A stretch of DNA of 64,000 nt from Nonomuraea rubra. Lineage in GTDB: Bacteria; Actinomycetota; Actinomycetes; Streptosporangiales; Streptosporangiaceae. The stretch is from contig NZ_JACHMI010000001.1 in the NCBI RefSeq assembly GCF_014207985.1, positions 975,001-1,039,000 of the forward strand. Reading direction: 5' to 3'. The notes beneath the pieces are model-generated. The model was not told the DNA's origin. It did no database searches and saw only the letters and a program-made list of their open reading frames with translations. This document shows, piece after piece, positions 19,861-27,029 of this stretch (positions are counted from its first letter, which is position 1; each line of letters begins with the position of its first letter). Position numbers and translations under genes: made by a program.

Positions 19861-21459
19861 ATGCGGCAACCCCCAGCGACGTCGTTCAATACCACCGGTC
19901 CGTGCGATCCGCGGCTCCACTACATGCTGCCCCCTACGCCGCGGCTTCCGCAGGCGCGGGTGCTCATCGAGATGGACCGCTACTTCGTGCTGCACGCGCC
20001 CCGGCAGACCGGGAAGACCACCATCCTGGACGCCCTGGCCGCCGAGCTGACCGCCGAGGGCGACATCGCCGCCCTGATGTTTTCTTGCGAGCGTGCCAAG
20101 TCGGCCGGCGACGACTACGCGGCCGCAGAGTCGCTAGTGCTGGATTCTCTGCGCGAGGCCGCCGATCTGTCGGGTTTGCCGAAGAAGTTGCTACCGCCGG
20201 CTTCCTGGCCGCAGGTCACGCCGGGCAGCCGGTTCGGTGCGGCACTACGGGAGTGGTGCCGGCGCTGCCCGCGCCGAGTGGTGCTGCTCATCGACGAGAT
20301 CGACGCACTGCAGGGAAACAGCCTGGTCAGCATCCTCAGCCAGCTCCGCGACGGCCACAACAGGCGACCGAAGGGCCATCCGTTCCCCGCGTCGGTGGTG
20401 TTGTGCGGGTTGCGCGACCTGCGTGACTACAAGGTCGCCTCAGGTGGCGAGCCTGACCGGTCGAACCCGGCGAGCCCGTTCAACATCGTCGCCGAGTCGC
20501 TGCGCCTGGGCGACTTCACCACCGACGAGATCGCCGAGCTGTACGGCCGGCACACGCAGGCGACCGGCCAGGAGTTCACCAAGGATGCCGTGGACCGGGT
20601 CTTCGAGCTGACCCAGGGCCAGCCCTGGCTGGTCAACGCCCTCGCCCATGAGATCACCTTCAAGATGGGGGTGACCGGCACCATCACCGCCGGGCAGGTG
20701 GAGGAGGCCAAGGAGCGGCTGATCCGGGCCCGCGCCACCCACCTGGATGCTCTGGCTGCCCGGCTGCACGAGCCCCGGGTCAAGCGGGTGATCGAACCGA
20801 TCGTGGCCGGGACGGTGCCGAGCATGGACGACACCATCGACGACGACGTCTCCTACGTCCACGATCTGGGCCTCATCCCGGACACCAGGAGGCTGGAGAT
20901 CGCCAACCCGATCTATCGGGAGGTCCTGCTACGGGTCCTCGGCGCTCGCACGGAGCGGCTCGTGATGGCCCATCCGCACAGCTTCGTGCTGCCGGACGGC
21001 CGGTTCGACCTGCCGCGCCTGCTGGAGGAGTTCGTGGTGTTCTGGCGCGAGCACGGCGAGGTCCTCATTCAGCAGGAGGGCTATCACGAGGCTGCCTGCC
21101 AGATCATCCTGATGGCCTTCCTGCACCGGCTGGTCAACGGCGGCGGCCAGCTCGACCGGGAGTACGCCGCCGGCACCAAACGCCTGGACGTGCTGGTCCG
21201 CTGGCCGTACACCGGCCCTGACGGAGAGCGGCTGATGCAACGCGAGGCCATGGAGTTGAAGGTCTGGCGAGCCAAGGCAGATGACCCGACATCCGAGGGG
21301 CTGGCCCAGCTCGACCGCTACCTGGACCGGCTCACACTCCTCACAGGTGTGCTCGTGGTCTTCGACCGCCGCCCCGAGGCTCCGCCTTGGAAGGAACGGG
21401 GCGCCTTCGAGCGGGCCGCCACGCCATCCGGTCGCCAGGTCACCGTCCTACGGGTGTGA
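19861..21459 (+). CDS. AAA-type ATPase with C-terminal PD-(D/E)XK nuclease-like domain
   Basis: 532 residues from the ATG at 19861 (a GTG two codons earlier is possible). Walker A is HAPRQTGKTT with Lys52, and Walker B is VVLLIDEID with Asp145/Glu146. The middle part (about 215-370) is helical and ends in a winged-helix-like stretch. The C-terminal 130 residues hold RLDVLV (Asp443) and MELKVW (Glu465, Lys467), the D..ExK spacing of PD-(D/E)XK nucleases, with Glu410 in a preceding helix. Families with this AAA plus DExK build occur as solitary genes in many bacteria, and their function is poorly known. No clear ribosome site is seen. A defence or DNA-processing role is speculation. Confidence 0.7.
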   Translation: MRQPPATSFNTTGPCDPRLHYMLPPTPRLPQARVLIEMDRYFVLHAPRQTGKTTILDALAAELTAEGDIAALMFSCERAKSAGDDYAAAESLVLDSLREAADLSGLPKKLLPPASWPQVTPGSRFGAALREWCRRCPRRVVLLIDEIDALQGNSLVSILSQLRDGHNRRPKGHPFPASVVLCGLRDLRDYKVASGGEPDRSNPASPFNIVAESLRLGDFTTDEIAELYGRHTQATGQEFTKDAVDRVFELTQGQPWLVNALAHEITFKMGVTGTITAGQVEEAKERLIRARATHLDALAARLHEPRVKRVIEPIVAGTVPSMDDTIDDDVSYVHDLGLIPDTRRLEIANPIYREVLLRVLGARTERLVMAHPHSFVLPDGRFDLPRLLEEFVVFWREHGEVLIQQEGYHEAACQIILMAFLHRLVNGGGQLDREYAAGTKRLDVLVRWPYTGPDGERLMQREAMELKVWRAKADDPTSEGLAQLDRYLDRLTLLTGVLVVFDRRPEAPPWKERGAFERAATPSGRQVTVLRV

Positions 21460-21518
21460 GACCCTCCCCGCCTGGCGCCTTCGTACCCTTGTGGTGTGCC
21501 CGCCCCGAGGGAGGACGC

Positions 21519-21917
21519 ATGCTGAAGAGGACGATCCGTCGTCAACCCCTGGAGCGCCTGCTGACGACTCGCGCCCAGCGGGCCCTGGACCTGGCCGGGC
21601 AGGAGGCCAGGGCTCAGGGCGTTGATCGGGTCACCGGCGATCACCTGCTGGCGGCCCTGGCACGCCTGGGTGAGGGTGTGGCCGTCACCACGCTCGGCAG
21701 CCTGGGCGTCGATCTCGCCCGCACACCCTCCCCGGCAGTCCACGCCGAGCTCGGACGCCTCACGGAGCTGGCCCGGCAGGAGGCGGCCGGGCTCGGGCAC
21801 CGGTACGTCGGCACCGAGCACCTCCTGCTCGGCCTCCTCCACGAGGGTGGGACGGCGACCCTCGGCATCGGCCTGCACCAGGCCCGGGAGCAGATCGTCA
21901 AGGTCCTGCACGGGTGA
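21519..21917 (+). CDS. Stand-alone Clp N-domain protein
   Basis: 132 residues containing two Clp-N repeats. The second, GHRYVGTEHLLLGLLHEG (about 94-111), is very typical; the first (about 20-60) includes RVTGDHLLAALARLGEG. No ATPase domain follows, so this is an adaptor-like or solitary form of the ClpA/ClpC N-terminal substrate-docking domain. The ATG follows GAGGGAGG at a good distance. It may bind substrates or adaptors of ClpC. It converges with the ABC permease gene, with only seven bases between stops. Confidence 0.8.
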   Translation: MLKRTIRRQPLERLLTTRAQRALDLAGQEARAQGVDRVTGDHLLAALARLGEGVAVTTLGSLGVDLARTPSPAVHAELGRLTELARQEAAGLGHRYVGTEHLLLGLLHEGGTATLGIGLHQAREQIVKVLHG

Positions 21918-21924
21918 AGGGTTC

Positions 21925-23715
21925 TCAGGTGGTCTCGGCGCTGAGGGTCTGGGACACGGATCGGCGGGCGGCCAGGCGGGCGGGCAGGGCGGTGAGCGCC
22001 ACCGTCACCAGGAGGGTCGCGAGTGCGGCGATGAGCATCGTGGAGAACGGCGCGAGGACCGCGTTCCTGGCGCTGAAGGCGGAGAACACCGCGATGCCCA
22101 GGGGTATGCCGATGACGGCGCCGGGCAGGCAGGGCAGGAGCTGGGCGATGGACAGGCCCGCGGAGACCTGTCCGGGGGTGGCGCCGAGGGCGCGTGCGAC
22201 GGCCAGGCTCGGCCGGGCTTCCGTCGCCGTGGTCCAGGTGAACGTGATGGTGTTCACGACGGCCAGCGCGATCAGCAGGGCGGAGACCGCGATCAGCAGG
22301 TGGCCGGCGTTCTCGTCCCGCAGGTTGGGAATGGCGGAGGAGCCGTTCAGGCCGTAGCCCCGCGACGACTGGACGGAGAGGGAGAGCAGGCCGGTGAGCG
22401 CGATCAGCGTGGTGGCGGTGGAGCACGCCTGCAGCACGGCCCGCCCGGGACGGCGGATGGTCAGCCGCAGCCCGAGCAGGAACGGCGTGGGCAGCAGCGC
22501 GGACAGCGCGGTGAGCCAGGGGCGGCGGCGGGGGCGGTGGGCGGTGTCGGCCAGCGCGGTGACGGTCGCGGTGCGCAGGGCCCGCAGGGTGGGGCGCAGT
22601 GCCGACAGCACCGCCACCGCCACGGCCAGGAGCGTCGTCGCGGCGATGACGGGGCCGGTCGGCCCGCCGAGGTCGCCGATCCTGCTGGCGGTGGGGCTGG
22701 CGACGACGGGTGCGGTCAGGCGCGCGATCAACAGCCCCAGCACGTCGGCCAGCAGCGCCACGGCCAGGTACTCCGTGAGCAGGACGGCGCCGATCAGACC
22801 GGGGGTGGCGCCGACCGCCTTGAGCAGCCCGGCCCGCCGGGTCTGCTGGACGGCGCGGCCGGTGGCCAGGGCCGCCACGCCGGTGATGGCCAGGAAGCTG
22901 AGCAGCCAGCTGCCGAGGACCAGGATTGGCTGGGTGCCCCTGAGGATGACGGCGTCCTGCTCGGCCTTGAACTGCCAGGAGTGGAAGTTGATCCGGGCGT
23001 CGGAGTGGCGGTGGGCGTCGCGGAAGGTCTCGGTGGCGGCGGGGTCGCGCAGCTTGAGGTCCATGGCCGTCGTCACCGGCAGATCGTGGGAGGAGGCCAG
23101 CGTGCGGGCGTCCTGCCGGGTCATCCAGGCCAGGCCGGTGTAGTCGCTGGGGCCGCCGCCCGGGCCGATCTGGGCCGCCCATGGGTAGATGGAGGTGGCC
23201 GCGGTGACGGCGATCCCGACGACGGGGTACGGCTGGCCGGCGATGGTGACCTGGTCGCCGACGCCGATGCCCAGCGCGGTGGCGAAGCCGCGTTCGAGGA
23301 CGGTGCCGCCCGAGCGTACCCAGTGGCCCGAGGTCACCAGGGGCCGGTTGAGCGCGCCGGGCTGCTCGGCGAAGCCGTGCACCACCACGGGGGACGTCAC
23401 GGAGCCGCGCGTGGTGAGGTCGGCGTAGACGATGCGGTAGGGGCCGTGGTGGCCGGCCACCTCGGGAGCGTCCGCCAGCTCGGTCAGGGCCGAGGTCACG
23501 GCGGGGCCCGTGTCGCCGGACAGCGCCACCACGTCCGGTCCCGCGGTGGCCGCGCGGGTCTGCTCGTACAGCGTACGGCTCGTCCCGCTCAGGGACAGGC
23601 CCAGGGCCAGCGTGGCGGTGGCGATGGTCACCGCGAGCAGGAGCATCGCGGCCTGGGCCCGATGCCGGCGTACGTCGGCGAGCACCAGGCGCACGACGAG
23701 CACGAGGGAGCCCAT
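21925..23715 (-). CDS. FtsX/MacB-type ABC transporter permease
   Basis: 596 residues. One membrane helix near the N-terminus (about 17-40), a large external domain (about 45-235), and then groups of helices around 245-265, 285-345, 395-420, 435-455, 485-510 and 545-580. This matches a fused FtsX-like permease with two FtsX modules rather than a single four-helix MacB. It starts five bases after the stop of its ATPase gene. Such exporters often move lipids or lipoproteins, or expel peptides. The substrate is unknown. Confidence 0.85.
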   Translation of the reverse strand: MGSLVLVVRLVLADVRRHRAQAAMLLLAVTIATATLALGLSLSGTSRTLYEQTRAATAGPDVVALSGDTGPAVTSALTELADAPEVAGHHGPYRIVYADLTTRGSVTSPVVVHGFAEQPGALNRPLVTSGHWVRSGGTVLERGFATALGIGVGDQVTIAGQPYPVVGIAVTAATSIYPWAAQIGPGGGPSDYTGLAWMTRQDARTLASSHDLPVTTAMDLKLRDPAATETFRDAHRHSDARINFHSWQFKAEQDAVILRGTQPILVLGSWLLSFLAITGVAALATGRAVQQTRRAGLLKAVGATPGLIGAVLLTEYLAVALLADVLGLLIARLTAPVVASPTASRIGDLGGPTGPVIAATTLLAVAVAVLSALRPTLRALRTATVTALADTAHRPRRRPWLTALSALLPTPFLLGLRLTIRRPGRAVLQACSTATTLIALTGLLSLSVQSSRGYGLNGSSAIPNLRDENAGHLLIAVSALLIALAVVNTITFTWTTATEARPSLAVARALGATPGQVSAGLSIAQLLPCLPGAVIGIPLGIAVFSAFSARNAVLAPFSTMLIAALATLLVTVALTALPARLAARRSVSQTLSAETT

Positions 23716-23720
23716 GACGC

Positions 23721-24461
23721 TCAGCCCTCCAGCCCGATCAGCCCGCCGAGCCCGCGCGGGTGGGAGCCGGCCAGGCTCGTGTCGTCGACGAACATCCCGT
23801 CACGCATCGAGACCAGCCGATCCGACGTGGCCGCGACCCGCTCGTCGTGCGTCACGATGACCAGCGTCTGACCCGCGGAACGCAGCTCCTCGAAGATCCT
23901 CAGCACGTCGAGGGTGGCCGCGCTGTCGAGGTTGCCGGTCGGCTCGTCGGCCAGGACCACCCGCGGCTCGTTGGCCAGCGCGCGGGCGATGGCGACGCGC
24001 TGGCGCTGCCCGCCGGACAGCTCGGACGGCAGGTGCCTGGCGCGGCCCGTGAGCCCGACCCGTTCGAGCAGGACGCCCGCCCGCCGCCTGGCCTGCCGCG
24101 GCGAACGGCCGGCCAGCAGAGCGGGCAGCTCCACGTTCTCCGCCGCCGACAGCTCCTCCACCAGGTGGAACGCCTGGAAGATGAACCCAACGGACCGGCG
24201 CCGCATGCGTGCCAGAGCCCGCTCGCTCAGGTCGTCGATGCGCCGCCCGGCCAGCCACACCTCCCCGCGGGACGGCCGCTCCAGGCCGCCGAGCAGGTGC
24301 AGCAGGGTCGACTTCCCGCAGCCGCTCGGCCCCATCACCGCCAGCATCTGCCCCTCGGGCACCTCCAGATCGACCTCGTCGACCGCCCGGACCCGGCTCT
24401 CCCCTTGACCGTGCTCCTTCACCAGGTCGCGGACCCGGACCACGGCATTCGGCTCGTTCAC
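23721..24461 (-). CDS. ABC transporter ATP-binding protein (MacB/LolD type)
   Basis: 246 residues with all ATPase motifs: Walker A GPSGCGKST (about 45-53), Q-loop in FIFQAFHL, signature LSGGQRQR, Walker B VVLADEPTGNLDS and the switch His in VTHDERV. The NLDS motif and length are typical of LolD/MacB-type ATPases that pair with FtsX-like permeases. The start overlaps the stop of the PadR regulator by four bases, so regulator, ATPase and permease form one operon. Confidence 0.92.
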   Translation of the reverse strand: MNEPNAVVRVRDLVKEHGQGESRVRAVDEVDLEVPEGQMLAVMGPSGCGKSTLLHLLGGLERPSRGEVWLAGRRIDDLSERALARMRRRSVGFIFQAFHLVEELSAAENVELPALLAGRSPRQARRRAGVLLERVGLTGRARHLPSELSGGQRQRVAIARALANEPRVVLADEPTGNLDSAATLDVLRIFEELRSAGQTLVIVTHDERVAATSDRLVSMRDGMFVDDTSLAGSHPRGLGGLIGLEG

Positions 24462-25006
24462 ACGCCCTCAACTCTGCGGTCGGCTCGCGGGTCGCCGGCG
24501 CCGGACCAGGCTCGTTCGCAGGCTTCCAGCCAGCGCAGGTCCGCCTGCAGCCGCAGCACGACCCCTTCCAGCAGCAGCACGGCCTTCGAGCCCGCCGGCT
24601 CGGCCAGGATCGCCTGCTGCGCCTCGCGCACGCGGCGCAGCAGCTCTCGGCGCTGCGCCGCGACGAGCTCCAGCGGGTCGGCGAGCCGGGCGGCGGCCGC
24701 CGCGACCAGCTTGAGATGGAACTCCGCCAGGTCCGGCTTGGGCCAGCCCACCTCGGCCAGCCACGCGGCCACCCGCTGCTGGCCGGCCGGGGTCAGCGCG
24801 TAGACCTTGCGGTCCGGCCGCTCGGGGAGGCCGTCAGCGCGCTCGCAGACGACGAGCCCGGCCTTCTCCAGCCGGGACAGGGTCACGTAGATCTGGCCGG
24901 GGTTCATCGAGTCGCCCAGCGGGCCCAGGCTCTGGCGCAGCCGGGCGCGCAGGCCGTACCCGTGGGACGGCTCCTTGGCGAGCATCGCCAGCACTGCGTC
25001 TTGCAC
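24458..25006 (-). CDS. PadR-family transcriptional regulator
   Basis: 182 residues. The winged HTH (about 1-85) holds SHGYGLRARL and GQIYVTLSRLEKAGLV, typical of PadR; the C-terminal helical part (about 95-175) is a Vir_act_alpha-C-like dimer domain. The GTG at 25006 is preceded by GGGGGA. It is the first gene of an operon with the ABC exporter, and a repeat-rich operator candidate lies just upstream (25016-25045). PadR proteins of this arrangement usually repress their own operon until the exporter substrate is present. Confidence 0.88.
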   Translation of the reverse strand: MQDAVLAMLAKEPSHGYGLRARLRQSLGPLGDSMNPGQIYVTLSRLEKAGLVVCERADGLPERPDRKVYALTPAGQQRVAAWLAEVGWPKPDLAEFHLKLVAAAAARLADPLELVAAQRRELLRRVREAQQAILAEPAGSKAVLLLEGVVLRLQADLRWLEACERAWSGAGDPRADRRVEGV

Positions 25007-25015
25007 GGCATCCCC

Positions 25016-25045
25016 CTAACGGTTAGCTAAGAGCTAGCGGTTAGC
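25016..25045. promoter_or_regulatory. Candidate PadR operator
   Basis: Two copies of CGGTTAGC (25020-25027 and 25038-25045) lie 18 bp apart, with the inverted pairs CTAAC/GTTAG and GCTA/TAGC in the same window. It starts 10 bases upstream of the padR GTG and would cover the promoter. Confidence 0.5.
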
Positions 25046-25056
25046 CGTACGGGCTG

Positions 25057-25689
25057 TCAACTCGGGGTGCCGGCGGAGGGGCGCAGACCGTCGAGGATGA
25101 GCTGGGCGAGGTGGGCCGAGCGCGTACGGCTGGTCTCCGCACCGGCGTGGCGGATGGCGGCGAAGGCGCCGGCGACCAGGGCCATGACCTCCTCGACGGT
25201 GAGGTCGGGGCGCACGGTGCCGGCCGCGTGGGCGCGTTCCAGCAGGCCCGCCACCTGGCCCGTGAGAGCCGCCGCGACGTCCGGGGCGGCGGTGCGCAGG
25301 TCGAACTCGGCGGCCACCAGCGCGCTCTTCACCGCCACGTTCTCGGCGCCGCCGGCCATCATCGCGGACAGCAGCGTGAACAGGGCCGCGGGATCGTCCG
25401 TAGCGGTGAGCTCCTCCGCCTTGGCCACCAGTTGCCAGAGCTGGTCGGTCGCGACGGCGAGGTAGAGCGCTTCCTTCGTCGGGAAGTGCCGGTGGACGGT
25501 TCCGGGGCCGACGCCCGCGCGGCGGGCGATCTCGTCGAGCGAGACGCCGAGACCCTGCGCCGCGAACAACTGCTGCGCCGTGCGCAGCACCCGCTCGCGA
25601 TTGCGGCGCGCGTCGGCCCGCAGCTCTCTGTCGCTCCCGTGAGCTGTGGACGGGTTCGCTCGGGCTAGGTCAGGTGGCTGGCTGGACAT
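25057..25689 (-). CDS. TetR-family regulator
   Basis: 210 residues from the ATG at 25689. The HTH (about 25-70) shows VLRTAQQLFAAQGLGVSLDE and VGPGTVHRHFPTKEALYLAV; the C-terminal part is the helical ligand domain. I prefer 25689 because TATGCT (a good -10 on the minus strand, 25705-25700) ends ten bases before it; the longer frame would start inside the promoter. It is divergent from the SnoaL-like gene, with a repeated operator candidate between. The ligand is unknown. Confidence 0.85.
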   Translation of the reverse strand: MSSQPPDLARANPSTAHGSDRELRADARRNRERVLRTAQQLFAAQGLGVSLDEIARRAGVGPGTVHRHFPTKEALYLAVATDQLWQLVAKAEELTATDDPAALFTLLSAMMAGGAENVAVKSALVAAEFDLRTAAPDVAAALTGQVAGLLERAHAAGTVRPDLTVEEVMALVAGAFAAIRHAGAETSRTRSAHLAQLILDGLRPSAGTPS

Positions 25690-25703
25690 GTCGGAAATCA
25701 GCA

Positions 25704-25755
25704 TAACCGGGGCGCCGCACCGCATACCATGTCCCTAACCGGGGCGACGCACCGC
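25704..25755. promoter_or_regulatory. Direct-repeat operator candidate between tetR and SnoaL-like gene
   Basis: Copies at 25704-25723 and 25736-25755 match at 19 of 20 positions (core AACCGGGGCG and CGCACCGC) with a 32-bp period, close to three helical turns. The first copy overlaps the presumed tetR -10 box. Confidence 0.5.
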
Positions 25756-25809
25756 TTACCGCCGCGCCGCTCCTCGACCCGATTCGTCAGCCCTGAGGAG
25801 ATCACGCCG

Positions 25810-26196
25810 ATGACCACCCGCGAGGACGTCAGCGCTCTGGTGCAGCGGATGCAGGAGTGCTTCAACAGCCGCCAGTTCGACCAGGCCGCCGACCTGCACA
25901 CCCCCGGCTTCTACAGCCATCCGCTCGGCACCCCGGGCTTCGAGGCCGGGAAGAGGGCCTGGCAGGTACTCGTCGCCCGGCATCCCGGGATCCGCGTCGT
26001 CGCCCAGGACATCCTGGTGGACGGCGACAAGGCCGCCGTCCGCTCGACCGTCGAGGGCATCACCGTTCCGGACGGCGATACGCCGCCGATGCTGTTCGAG
26101 ATCTTCCGCATCGAGGACGGCCGGTTCGCGGAGATGTGGGGGGCCGGCACGGGGTTCCCGCCCGAGGCCGGCCCCGAGGAGTTGCTCGCCGGGTGA
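25810..26196 (+). CDS. SnoaL-like (NTF2-fold) protein
   Basis: 128 residues with the NTF2/SnoaL pattern: an N-terminal helix with ECFNSRQFDQAADLHTPGF, VVAQDILVDGDKAAVRSTVEG strands and the FRIEDGRFAEMW strand before the C-terminus. Related proteins are ester cyclases of polyketides, ketosteroid isomerases or non-catalytic binders, so the reaction cannot be named. The ATG at 25810 follows GAGGAG. It is divergent from the TetR gene and probably its target. Confidence 0.8.
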   Translation: MTTREDVSALVQRMQECFNSRQFDQAADLHTPGFYSHPLGTPGFEAGKRAWQVLVARHPGIRVVAQDILVDGDKAAVRSTVEGITVPDGDTPPMLFEIFRIEDGRFAEMWGAGTGFPPEAGPEELLAG

Positions 26197-26203
26197 ACAG
26201 GCG

Positions 26204-26386
26204 CTAGTCGCAGTATCTCCACTGGGTGGTGGTGGTGCCGTAGATGCCGCCGCCGTAGATCGCCTTGATGGATCCCGTCCACCTGATGCAGGTGCCGGCG
26301 GCGTAGCCGCTGACCGCCGCGTAGTGAGCGTAGTTGCCCTCGTCCCTGAGGTCCTCCCTGGTGAGCTGCTGGTAGGAGCCGTTCGG
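26204..26386 (-). pseudogene. Fragment of a secreted hypothetical protein
   Basis: The minus strand keeps about 60 codons with a clear protein-like composition (GSYQQLTREDLRDEGNYAHY, then YAAGTCIRWTGSIKAIYGG and a Cys near the stop). The frame is closed by TGA just upstream (26387-26389), and no start or signal peptide is present in any frame. It looks like the C-terminal remnant of a small secreted protein with two Cys. A frame error in the assembly is an alternative. Confidence 0.4.
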
Positions 26387-26396
26387 TCAGCCGCAC

Positions 26397-26762
26397 CCGC
26401 TCCCGGAGACGAATGAAGCGACATCGTCAGGGCTTTCAGTCGCTGGTCCGACAACGAAGGCAGCAGGGCCTCTGGTTCCCCCTCCGCAGTTCAGGACGGC
26501 GCTGGGCATGAGAGCTGCCCAGGCGGTTTGACATGCGCAGATGAGATAAACGGCAGGCGCTATCCCCGGTCCCGAACATTTGGTCAGCTAATCTTCCTCT
26601 TGTTATGGGACTGCAATCAAAGTTCCGGAAAACGCTATCTTGATCAACAATCGCGCCTCAGGCATGCTGGTCACAAGCGTCCCGGCCGGAAGTAAACGCG
26701 CCAGTCAGTGCGTCCCGACAACTCCGCCCACGCTTCTCTGCACACGGCCAGAAGGGTTCGGT
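26397..26762. other. AT-richer non-coding stretch at the left edge of the accessory island
   Basis: Base composition changes clearly here: runs such as CTAATCTTCCTCTTGTTATG and AATCAAAGTTCCGGAAAACG are unlike the flanking GC-rich DNA. I see no gene and no direct repeat of the tRNA-Pro 3' end. Confidence 0.4.
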
Positions 26763-26950
26763 ATGACCAAGCGTTACCGCTCGATTCGGGCGGCTGTCGT
26801 CGCACCCGCCATTACGGGAATCCCCGCCACGACGACTGGCGCGCAGGCCGGCCGGGCAACTCCTTTGCGGATCCGCGCAATGGCGAGAATGTCGACGTAG
26901 TCGCCCGTTCGGACTGTTGCACCGTGACCATGCCTCTCGACGAGAGGTGA
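26763..26950 (+). pseudogene. Small secreted protein, probably frameshifted
   Basis: ATG at 26763 follows AGAAGGG at a good distance and opens a signal-peptide-like sequence (MTKRYRSIRAAVV..AITG..TGAQA). The frame stops at 26900 after 45 residues of basic, non-globular sequence, while the +1-shifted frame continues in sensible composition (NGENVDVVARSDCCTV) to a stop at 26950. A shifted reading would give a secreted protein of about 62 residues with a CC pair. A genuine 45-residue product is the alternative. Confidence 0.35.
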
Positions 26951-27029
26951 TTCGGCTGTGGCCGGAGCCTGCCCGGACGGTGCCTTCTCCGTGACCGTGC
27001 GGACGGCGACTCGACGAGAAGGGGTATCA

